Source of the DNA: Verrucomicrobiaceae bacterium
Lineage (GTDB): Bacteria > Verrucomicrobiota > Verrucomicrobiia > Verrucomicrobiales > Verrucomicrobiaceae
NCBI GenBank assembly: GCA_947471905.1
Contig: CANIZT010000005.1
Coordinates: 1 to 39,754 of the forward strand
Length of the DNA stretch: 39,754 nucleotides
Reading direction: 5' to 3'
The stretch's first letter is position 1, and every line of letters starts with the position of its first letter. A program made the translations under genes and the position numbers. Positions 17,401-24,214 of this stretch are shown here, in pieces. The notes under the pieces were generated by a model. The model was not told the origin of the DNA, ran no database searches, and was given only the letters and a program-made list of their open reading frames with translations.

Positions 17401-17553
17401 CAAATCCGCCTTCCGCTTCTTTGCGTCCAGTCCGTGGCAGGCGAAGCAGTTGTCACTCAGGATCGGCCGGATATCGCGATTGAAGTCGAGCTTCGTCGCC
17501 CCCTGAGCAGAGGCGATGACGACAACGGAAACAAGGCAGGTGCGGAAAATCAT
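14473..17553 (-). CDS. Planctomycete-type cytochrome c / DUF1549 / DUF1553 protein
   Basis: Large exported protein of 1026 residues. The ATG at 17553 gives the signal peptide [18 protein letters not shown]. The order is: a PSCyt1-type haem-binding domain (DNCFACHG, about residues 30-115, with [10 protein letters not shown]); DUF1549 ([39 protein letters not shown], a second CxxCH); an inserted beta-rich segment at about 410-590; and DUF1553 ([43 protein letters not shown], YRQSS, then [11 protein letters not shown]). This family is a hallmark of Planctomycetes and Verrucomicrobia and is linked to polysaccharide use; its reaction is unknown. The usual DUF1501 partner is not next to it. Only 41 bp separate it from cdsA upstream. 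Confidence 0.92.
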   Translation of the reverse strand: [1026 protein letters not shown]

Positions 17554-17594
17554 GGTGGTGGTGTACGTTCGCCGTGCTCTGCGGCTTTCCGCCA

Positions 17595-18560
17595 TCACGC
17601 ATGGAACGCGTAGCGCACCACATGGAAAAACACCGGCGCGGCGAAACTCAGCGAGTCCATGCGGTCCATCACACCGCCGTGACCGCCAATGGCGGTGCCC
17701 CAGTCCTTCACGCCACGGTCACGTTTGATCGCGGACATCACCAGCCCACCGGCGAAGCCCATGAGCACGATGATGGCTGACATGCCTGCGGCTTGCAGCG
17801 GTGAAAACGGCGTGGCCCACCAGAGAGCCGCACCAAGGCCTACGGTCGTCACACCGCCACCGATCAGGCCTTCCCATGTTTTACCCGGACTGACCGTGGG
17901 CGCGATCTTGTGTTTACCGCAGGTTTTGCCCCAGACGTACTGCATCACATCGCTCATTTCGACGACAGCGACGAACCAGAACAGCAGCTTCGCATTCTGG
18001 CCTGCAAAGCCGGGAATCTTGAGAAGCAGCAGGATCGCCGGGGCGTAGCTGATGCAGTACACGCACACCATGAGGCCCCACTGGATTTTTGCTGTGCGCT
18101 CCAGGAAGTGCTCGCAATCGCCCGCGATTGCCGTGCGCAGCGGTACGAACAGGAAGGCGTAAACGGGAATCAAAATGACGAACACGCCATACCACTGCGT
18201 CGCCAGAAAGTAGTAGTGCAGCGGCGTGATGATGAAGAAGACCCAGAACAGCGCGCGGTGATCACCCGCCTTGGTCGGCGTGAGTGTGATGAACTCGCGC
18301 AGCGCCATGAACGAACTGAAGCCGAACAAAATCGTCGTGCCGATAGGGCCTACCGCCAGCGCCGCTGCAAACACCAGCACCATCATCCACCATGCACGCG
18401 TGCGGGTATTCAGGTTCGCTATCGTCAACTTCGCTTTATCCGATGAGGCGCGCCTGGCCAAAACAGCGCCGATGATCGAGGCGATAAATAACAATCCCAG
18501 TGTGCCGCCGAGTAGATAAAGGAGCGCGGGGTCTTTTGGAGAGCGGAAAAGATGAAGCAT
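17595..18560 (-). CDS. cdsA: Phosphatidate cytidylyltransferase
   Basis: Integral membrane enzyme that makes CDP-diacylglycerol from phosphatidate and CTP for phospholipid synthesis. The ATG at 18560 (MLHLFRSPKDP) is chosen because the longer frame adds a Cys/Arg-rich stretch not expected in the family; the product is 321 residues with about eight membrane segments. The CdsA signature is complete near the C-terminus: SAIKRDRGVKDWG followed by GGHGGVMDRMDS. A second conserved part, SPGKTWEGLIGG, is present. It overlaps no neighbour and may be co-transcribed with the DUF4337 gene 20 bp upstream. Confidence 0.95.
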   Translation of the reverse strand: MLHLFRSPKDPALLYLLGGTLGLLFIASIIGAVLARRASSDKAKLTIANLNTRTRAWWMMVLVFAAALAVGPIGTTILFGFSSFMALREFITLTPTKAGDHRALFWVFFIITPLHYYFLATQWYGVFVILIPVYAFLFVPLRTAIAGDCEHFLERTAKIQWGLMVCVYCISYAPAILLLLKIPGFAGQNAKLLFWFVAVVEMSDVMQYVWGKTCGKHKIAPTVSPGKTWEGLIGGGVTTVGLGAALWWATPFSPLQAAGMSAIIVLMGFAGGLVMSAIKRDRGVKDWGTAIGGHGGVMDRMDSLSFAAPVFFHVVRYAFHA

Positions 18561-18580
18561 CGGTTTGCCGCCCTCTGCTG

Positions 18581-19102
18581 TCACATCATGAAAGCTGAGA
18601 CAGCAACAGCTGTGCCCGCAATACCGACGACGACTCCGACATAAAAGATAGCCCGCCACTTCACCAGGATGGCGATGGAGCAGATCACAATGGAGATTTG
18701 CAGCAGCAGCGATGCCTGATCGGCCCTGTCATCAATGCTCATTGCATACTCGACTTCTTTTTCGAGTGCTTTGGCCTCTGCCATGATCTCTTTCTTCTCA
18801 CTTTCGTAGCGGGTGACTTCTTTTTGCATCTCTTCTGCTTTCGCCTGGGCCTTGGCAGGATCCGCAGCGTTCAGGTTGCCTAGTAAAATGGCGCTCGTCT
18901 CTGCCAAGTTCTCTTTGAGGCTCTTCGACTGGAAATAAGCCCACTTGTTGGAGGCGTGATTGGTTTTGACGATGCCGTCCGTCTTGGCGTTATCGCCGGT
19001 GTTGTCCACGAAGGACAAAACTACCGCCAGCATGGCGATGGTGAGCGCGACCACGCGCTCAAAGGGACTGTTTGCTTCTTCTGGGAGTTCGACGTCGGCC
19101 AT
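18581..19102 (-). CDS. DUF4337 family membrane protein
   Basis: 173-residue protein. The ATG at 19102 (MADVELPEE) fits the family start. One hydrophobic segment at about residues 18-33 (VVALTIAMLAVVLSFV), an acidic/basic helical middle likely to form a coiled coil (AQAKAEEMQKEVTRYESEKK), and two hydrophobic segments at the C-terminus (LLLQISIVICSIAIL, AIFYVGVVVGIAGTAVAV). The phrase ASNKWAYFQSKS after the first segment is typical of DUF4337. Function unknown; it sits 20 bp before cdsA. Confidence 0.8.
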   Translation of the reverse strand: MADVELPEEANSPFERVVALTIAMLAVVLSFVDNTGDNAKTDGIVKTNHASNKWAYFQSKSLKENLAETSAILLGNLNAADPAKAQAKAEEMQKEVTRYESEKKEIMAEAKALEKEVEYAMSIDDRADQASLLLQISIVICSIAILVKWRAIFYVGVVVGIAGTAVAVSAFMM

Positions 19103-19155
19103 AAGTTGATCTTGCACCTGTATGCCAGCAACTGACAAGCATATTTTAGCTAACT

Positions 19156-19257
19156 CTAAGACCACGCCCAGCGGAAGAGATTCCGAGCATCAACGTAGCG
19201 TGCTTCCTCAGTACTGAAGCTGAGGGCGAGAGCGAGGAGTGCATTGGATTTTTCCCA
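19156..19257 (-). pseudogene. Possible 3' remnant of a D-Ala-D-Ala carboxypeptidase-like gene
   Basis: In the 169-bp gap downstream of the GH99-like gene one frame reads W-E-K-S-N-A-L-L-A-L-A-L, continues STEEARYVDARNLFRWAWS and ends at TAG (19156-19158). The EARxxDARxLxxWA pattern resembles the end of peptidase S11 catalytic domains. No start codon or upstream part of such a gene is visible. It may be a fragment left by a rearrangement, or chance. Confidence 0.25.
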
Positions 19258-19271
19258 CACGGTATGGCGGG

Positions 19272-21170
19272 TTACTCCTTCTTGGTTTTGGTGGATGATT
19301 CCTCCATGAACTTCAGCAGCAGCGGAAACGCAGGCTCGGGCATCTTGCCGTGATCAAAGCCGCCCATCTCGTGCAGGGTCGTGTCGGCGTGTCCGACGAG
19401 CTTCATCATGCGCCAGAAGTAAGCGTTCTCTTCATAGCGGCCCAGCAGCTCCTTTTCGCGGTCGCCGGTGACTAGAAGAATGGGCGGGGCGTCTTTGCGA
19501 ACGTGAAACAGCGGCGCGAGGTCGTCGATGATGGGCTGCTTTTCGTCGATGCCGCGTTCGTCACGGATGGCGAAGTGCGTGATGACCTGCGGGCTGAGCG
19601 GGATAAGGCCTGCGATCTTGTCGGCATCGAGGTCGTGGGCGGCGAGCCATTTTTTGTCGAGACCGCACATGAGTGCAAGATAAGCACCGGCGCTGTGACC
19701 GCTGACGAAGATGCGCTGCGGGTCACCACCGAAGTCGGTGATGTGTTTAAAGGTCCAGGCGATGGCGGCAGCGGCGTCTTCGATGAAGACGGGTGATTTC
19801 ACACCGGGGCTGAGGCGGTAGTTCACGGCGACGACGGCGATGCCTTGATTACGCAGCGGCAGCGGGATCGAACGCTCGCCCTGCGTCAAACCACCACCGT
19901 GAAACCAGATGACTGTCGAAAATGGCTTCTTATTAGCGGGTGCATACACATCGAGGCGGCAGCGTTGGTTTTGCTCGACGCTGATGCCTTTTTCTTCGCG
20001 GTAGAGTAGCTCGGTGGTGAGTTGGTAGTTGGCGTCGATGAGCTGTTTGCCGAGTTCGCGGCTGATTTTTGCCAAGAGTGCCTCTGCTTCGATGAATCGC
20101 GATGAAAAGAGGTGCTCGGCGGCTTGATCGAGCGCTTTGGCATCGCCGCCGCGTTTGCGGAGTTGGTAAAGCATCACAGGCAGGCGCAGATCGGCCTTGC
20201 TGCCGCATTTGGGCAACGCTTCGAGATAGCGGTAGCCGTTGCTGCGTGTCGGCTCGATGACGGTGCCTTCGCCGTAGTCGTTCCATGTCGCGATCTGGAT
20301 GATGGGCGCTTTGCTTTTCAGCGCGAGATCGAGCGATTCGGTCAGCGTCTGGCCATCACGTGATGAGATGCTGCCGTAACTGTCATGCACGCCGGCTTGC
20401 TTATAAATGTCTTTGAAACCGGGGAAAGCCGTGGCGATGAATTTTTCATCGCGGACATAGATGAGGCCGAGTTCCTTCTTCCACTGCGCAGGCGAGAGCG
20501 ATTTGCCGCCGCTGACGGGCGGCCACGCGAAGACGCCTTCAAGGCCGTTTGGCTTGGCAAGGTGCGGCAGGCCGAACACGAGCGGTTTGGCCTCCAGATC
20601 GAAATTCCACTTCAAATGCTGCGGTCCGAAGACAAGTAGCACCGGACGGCCTTCATGCTTCACATAGCTGTCGTCGCCAAACCAATGCTCCTCGGCCCAT
20701 TCGATGTCTTTTTGGGCCTGTTTCACGTCTTCACCGTTCTTGAGCGTTTTGACGGCCTGATCCTCGTAGCAGATGGCGAACTTCAATCCGGCCTTCTTCA
20801 GCCAAGGCATGAGTTGCTGCGTGTGGCGATGGTTGACGGCGTTATCGTGGATGTCGCTCGTGCCATACCAGTCAATGACGACACCATCGAGCCCAGCGAT
20901 CTTCATGAGCAGCACCTGACATTCCAAAGCGTGATCATCGCCCGAGTCATACGGCCCAATGAGCGGGTAATCGTGCGAGGCGATCTTCCGTTGGTCATCC
21001 CACTTCTTCTGCTCCGGGTCGAAGTGATTCATCGTCCAATGCCAGCCCCACGCGCCGCTCACGTCCTTCGTAGCATACCACGGCATGTAATGCGCGAGAA
21101 GCTGCGGCTTTGCCGCGAATGACGAATGCAGAAGGACGAATGACGAAAGGAGGACCAAGAAGCTGCGCAT
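19272..21170 (-). CDS. Secreted GH99/GH71-like glycosidase fused to an alpha/beta-hydrolase esterase
   Basis: 632-residue two-domain protein with signal peptide MRSFLVLLSSFVLLHSSFA. Residues about 20-340 resemble GH99-like (endo-alpha-mannosidase-type) proteins: LLAHYMPWYATKD, WGWHWTMNHFDP, PLIGPYDSGDD, GLDGVVIDWYG and IIQIATWNDYGEGTVIEPT. Residues about 390-625 are a hormone-sensitive-lipase/BD-FAE-like esterase: oxyanion motif WFHGGG, nucleophile elbow GHSAGAY (Ser), and a late Asp/His region (VTGDREKE, GGFDHGKM). The combination suggests removal of ester groups and glycosidic cleavage on one polymer. It starts 6 bp downstream of the glycosidase-like gene, so they are likely in one operon. 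The signal peptide is encoded by a heptamer array. Confidence 0.82.
   Translation of the reverse strand: MRSFLVLLSSFVLLHSSFAAKPQLLAHYMPWYATKDVSGAWGWHWTMNHFDPEQKKWDDQRKIASHDYPLIGPYDSGDDHALECQVLLMKIAGLDGVVIDWYGTSDIHDNAVNHRHTQQLMPWLKKAGLKFAICYEDQAVKTLKNGEDVKQAQKDIEWAEEHWFGDDSYVKHEGRPVLLVFGPQHLKWNFDLEAKPLVFGLPHLAKPNGLEGVFAWPPVSGGKSLSPAQWKKELGLIYVRDEKFIATAFPGFKDIYKQAGVHDSYGSISSRDGQTLTESLDLALKSKAPIIQIATWNDYGEGTVIEPTRSNGYRYLEALPKCGSKADLRLPVMLYQLRKRGGDAKALDQAAEHLFSSRFIEAEALLAKISRELGKQLIDANYQLTTELLYREEKGISVEQNQRCRLDVYAPANKKPFSTVIWFHGGGLTQGERSIPLPLRNQGIAVVAVNYRLSPGVKSPVFIEDAAAAIAWTFKHITDFGGDPQRIFVSGHSAGAYLALMCGLDKKWLAAHDLDADKIAGLIPLSPQVITHFAIRDERGIDEKQPIIDDLAPLFHVRKDAPPILLVTGDREKELLGRYEENAYFWRMMKLVGHADTTLHEMGGFDHGKMPEPAFPLLLKFMEESSTKTKKE
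21117..21151 (-). repeat. Heptamer array encoding the signal peptide of the GH99-like gene
   Basis: Five consecutive 7-bp units read on the coding strand as TCCTTTC, GTCATTC, GTCCTTC, TGCATTC and GTCATTC. They encode the SSFVLLHSSF part of the signal peptide. The same array in the same phase recurs at 22269-22303 and 28811-28845. Confidence 0.7.
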
Positions 21171-21176
21171 GGAGGA

Positions 21177-22322
21177 TCATGGGCTTTTGGCCTGTTCTTG
21201 TCGCAAATATTTCAATGCCTCGACGCGAAATGATTCCTCCGATGATGGCTTCAGTTTCCTGGCCCACTCAAAGTAGCGCTGGTGGGTGTGCCAGAGGGGC
21301 TGCTTCTCGTTCTTTTCGTTGATGAGCCAGAAGCCGCCGGGTTTTTCGGGCGTGCCTTCGTTGTCGTAGAGTTCCCAATAGAGCACGAAGGGGCAGCCCC
21401 ATTCGATGGCGGCGATCATGGTCTCGATGCTCTTCTTGTTTTGCTCCTCGGGCGTATAGCGCCGCGCGGGGAAGCCGTATTCGCCGATGAAGACGCGTTT
21501 GCCGGAGATGCCGGGCTTGGGCTTCAGCTTCGACTCGATATGGTTGAGCGTGGCAAAGAGATCGTCGCGGATCACGCGCTGGAGACTATCGTAGCAGGAG
21601 TAGCTGACGAAATCGACCTCGACCTGCGGGAGGATGTCGTTGGCGAGGCATTGGCCGCCTTTGAGGTATGGCTCGACGAGGTTCGCCTCGGTGTAGTGCC
21701 AGACGTCGACGTTTTGATGCGGTGTGTCGCGCTTAGCATCGTCGATGGCCTGCTGGCGGACGTTTAGCCAGGCGATGAAGTTCTCACCAAAGTGCTCGGG
21801 GAAAGGCTGTTTCGGGTCAAAGTGCGGTCGCAGGTGCCAGTCGCCCTCCCAGTGGCCGAGGTAGAATTTTTTGCCTGTGCCGCTGTAAGTGCGCAGCAGA
21901 TGCGCGACGAGGTCATGCATCTCGCGATACTCCAGATCCCTCTCCGCAGGCTTGAAGGTACCTGCGCTGCCATGCGTGGTTAAGGGATAGGCCCAGATGA
22001 AAAAGTGCGTGAAGGGCATGTCGAGCACCGCGCGATGCGTCGGCTCCTTTTCCGCGATCTCGGCGAGTGTTTGCAGTCCGGGATTGCTCTCGCGCACGTT
22101 CGCCTTCGTTTTACCAAACGAGGCCTGCTTCGAGATCGAGAACTTCATGATGCCCGACCCGAGCTCCGAGATGAGCTTCGCGCTCTCCAGCAACGGCTCA
22201 TCCTGTGTGAACTGATACCGCCCGCCGATGGCCTGCGTGCCTAGAAGCATGTTGGGCGGCTCGGTCGCAAATGACGAAGCCAGAATGACGAATGACGAAA
22301 GGATCAGGCGGCGTGTGGCCAT
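21177..22322 (-). CDS. Secreted glycosidase-like TIM-barrel protein
   Basis: 381-residue exported protein. The ATG at 22322 gives signal peptide MATRRLILSSFVILASSFA. The body looks like a clan GH-A type barrel: LISELGSGIMKFSIS, FYLGHWEGDW (Glu after strand 4 region, candidate acid/base), VDFVSYSCYDSLQ, RVFIGEYGFPARR (Glu, candidate nucleophile after strand 7) and FVLYWELYDNE. The family number is not recognised. The gene lies between the lipoprotein gene and the GH99-like/esterase gene on the same strand with short gaps, so it probably acts on the same plant or algal polymer. Confidence 0.7.
   Translation of the reverse strand: MATRRLILSSFVILASSFATEPPNMLLGTQAIGGRYQFTQDEPLLESAKLISELGSGIMKFSISKQASFGKTKANVRESNPGLQTLAEIAEKEPTHRAVLDMPFTHFFIWAYPLTTHGSAGTFKPAERDLEYREMHDLVAHLLRTYSGTGKKFYLGHWEGDWHLRPHFDPKQPFPEHFGENFIAWLNVRQQAIDDAKRDTPHQNVDVWHYTEANLVEPYLKGGQCLANDILPQVEVDFVSYSCYDSLQRVIRDDLFATLNHIESKLKPKPGISGKRVFIGEYGFPARRYTPEEQNKKSIETMIAAIEWGCPFVLYWELYDNEGTPEKPGGFWLINEKNEKQPLWHTHQRYFEWARKLKPSSEESFRVEALKYLRQEQAKSP
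22269..22303 (-). repeat. Heptamer array encoding the signal peptide of the glycosidase-like gene
   Basis: Five 7-bp units on the coding strand: TCCTTTC, GTCATTC, GTCATTC, TGGCTTC and GTCATTT. They encode most of LSSFVILASSFA. First and second units are identical to those at 21117-21151. Confidence 0.7.
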
Positions 22323-22360
22323 AAATGAAAAGTGATCTCTTAAGTGGCCAGCTTTTGGAG

Positions 22361-22897
22361 TCATGGCGGTGTCATGTCTCTTTGAGAGAGGGATTCTAAT
22401 TCTATGCGACGGAGGATTCCGTCCGGAAATTGATAGTAAAGGTAGTGATCATCTACGCCGCGTGTGACTCCATAGTGTCCGTATAGTGGACCAGGCTGAT
22501 GAGGCGGAAATGCGGAGCGAACAGACCATGCGTCAGAACCGCCTTCCTTGGCGAAAATTGCCAAGTGCTCGTTTGGCGAGGATTCCGAGGCACATTCGTG
22601 AACGACAATCGTATTGTTCGTGGGGCTGCGAAACGTGCTGATTGAGTCGCCCTCTGGCTTGCCCATGGATGCAACCCAATCGTCATCGAATACACTACGA
22701 ACATGAGCGAGAACCTTGGCGGTCTTTGAGTCAGTAAGCGTTAAGGATGGGTGTGGGCAAATCGAGTCTTTGAGGGACCAACGGACTTTTGGCGCATCCA
22801 GTTCGTCGATTTGTGCCACATAGGGCAGCTTTACTTGGCTTGTGCACGCGGCAAGCAAGATGAGGGATGTTAAGAATAGAAGCAGTTTGAGGATCAT
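22361..22897 (-). CDS. Predicted lipoprotein of unknown function
   Basis: 178-residue protein. The ATG at 22897 gives a typical lipoprotein signal MILKLLLFLTSLILLAAC with lipobox LLAAC. The mature part is beta-rich (VKLPYVAQIDELDAPKVRWSL, NTIVVHECASESS, DDHYLYYQFPDGILRRIELE) and has paired cysteines (CPHPSL, HECAS). No domain is recognised. Its GC content is visibly lower than its neighbours, which could mean recent acquisition. It stands between pectate lyase and the glycosidase-like gene on the same strand. Confidence 0.72.
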   Translation of the reverse strand: MILKLLLFLTSLILLAACTSQVKLPYVAQIDELDAPKVRWSLKDSICPHPSLTLTDSKTAKVLAHVRSVFDDDWVASMGKPEGDSISTFRSPTNNTIVVHECASESSPNEHLAIFAKEGGSDAWSVRSAFPPHQPGPLYGHYGVTRGVDDHYLYYQFPDGILRRIELESLSQRDMTPP

Positions 22898-22976
22898 GAC
22901 AGCAGACGGGTTCCTGCTCCGAGTTTTAGAGGGCATAATTTGCTTCTATGCTAGATTAATCTTCAAACGTGTTTCA

Positions 22977-24203
22977 TCACTTCTCCTTCTCCAAACGCTT
23001 CCTCCATCTCGGAAGCTCCTTGCCGAGGAGTTCGGCGGGGCGGGTGCTGAAGAAGTCGTAGGCGACTTTGTTTTTGGCGGCCATCTCTTGGAAGGTATGA
23101 TAGACGATGCCGTCCTGGGCGCCGGCGAAGATGGGTTTGGCGGTCTTGAGGTCGTAGAAGCGGGCCCAGAGGACGTCGGTGGAGGCGGGGTCGGCGATGT
23201 AGTCGGTCTTGCCCCTGTCGTTCTTCGTTTTGCGCAGGCCGGTGAGGCGGTGGGCGTCGAACCACTTTAGCGCGGACTCGATGATGGCGACGACCTCGGG
23301 CGTGGTGGGGCCGCTGCGCATGAGGAACTTCACTAGGTTCGCGGACTCGCCGCCGCTGAGGGACGGCGGCTCCTTGGCGCGTGCTTTGACGGGCTCGAGA
23401 GTGAGCGGATGATGCTGCGCACACCAGACGGTGGGCTGGCCGTCGATGCGGACCTGCATGGCGGCGATGTTGGCGATGCCTTTGTCGAAAGCGGCGCGTG
23501 CACGCTGCTTTAGCGCGTCATCGGTGAAGGCGAAGTGGTTGTCGCCGTCGGCGAGGTCGTGGAGCACCTCGAGGATGTGCACCATGGCATCGTCATTGAG
23601 CGTGATGGCCTCGTGGTAGCCGCGCTCGACAGGGTAGTTTTGCGGCCAGCCGCCGTTCGGATACTGCGCGGCGAAAACGTAGTCGAGACCCTTCATCAGC
23701 GCTGCCTTCACATCGTCGCGCTTCGTGGCGGTGAAGACACCGGCGAGGAACTTGATCTGCTCGGTCGTGGTGCGGTTGTCAAAGGTGCCGCAGTAGTGCC
23801 AGGCATCGCCGGTCTGCGCGGTCCAGTGCATGCCGGGCTGGCGCGAGCCTTTCGTGTAATCGACCGCCTTTGACCAGCCGCCGGTAGGTGTCTGGTAGCT
23901 GACGACGATTTCAGCGAGCTTCTGATTTTCCGCGCTGGCGAACCACTCGGCAGGTGTGTCGCTATCAAACTCAAACTCGGCGCGATTGCCCGGCGCGGGC
24001 TTTGGCTCGGTCTTGGTGCGTTCCGTATTGAGGATGCGGTGCTCCTCCGCGGCAAACTCACGCGACTTGGAGATGTAGGCGGTCCACTCGGCCCGCTGTG
24101 TCTCTGGGAGCTTCGCGATCAGGTCATCGGTGAGCAGGGTGAAGGGCTTGTCGCCTGCCAAAGTGGTGATGGCGATGAGGAATGGGAGCAGCAACGTGCG
24201 CAT
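22977..24203 (-). CDS. Pectate lyase, PL10 family
   Basis: 408-residue secreted enzyme that cleaves polygalacturonate by beta-elimination. Signal peptide MRTLLLPFLIAITTLAG. PL10 (alpha/alpha toroid) landmarks: VVSYQTPTGGWSKAVDY, GTFDNRTTTEQIKFLA (Asp and Arg/Glu of the Ca2+/substrate site), AAQYPNGGWPQNYP, ITLNDDAM and the catalytic-region phrase WCAQHHPLTLEPVKAR. All the family blocks appear intact. It starts only 11 bp after the malonyl-CoA synthetase stop, so transcription from the malonate genes may continue into it. Confidence 0.92.
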   Translation of the reverse strand: MRTLLLPFLIAITTLAGDKPFTLLTDDLIAKLPETQRAEWTAYISKSREFAAEEHRILNTERTKTEPKPAPGNRAEFEFDSDTPAEWFASAENQKLAEIVVSYQTPTGGWSKAVDYTKGSRQPGMHWTAQTGDAWHYCGTFDNRTTTEQIKFLAGVFTATKRDDVKAALMKGLDYVFAAQYPNGGWPQNYPVERGYHEAITLNDDAMVHILEVLHDLADGDNHFAFTDDALKQRARAAFDKGIANIAAMQVRIDGQPTVWCAQHHPLTLEPVKARAKEPPSLSGGESANLVKFLMRSGPTTPEVVAIIESALKWFDAHRLTGLRKTKNDRGKTDYIADPASTDVLWARFYDLKTAKPIFAGAQDGIVYHTFQEMAAKNKVAYDFFSTRPAELLGKELPRWRKRLEKEK

Positions 24204-24214
24204 TAGACGATTTT

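Noticed and set aside
22361-22897. Lower-GC lipoprotein gene as a mobile-element insertion
   Set aside because: No terminal repeats, integrase or tRNA site is nearby; composition alone is weak evidence.
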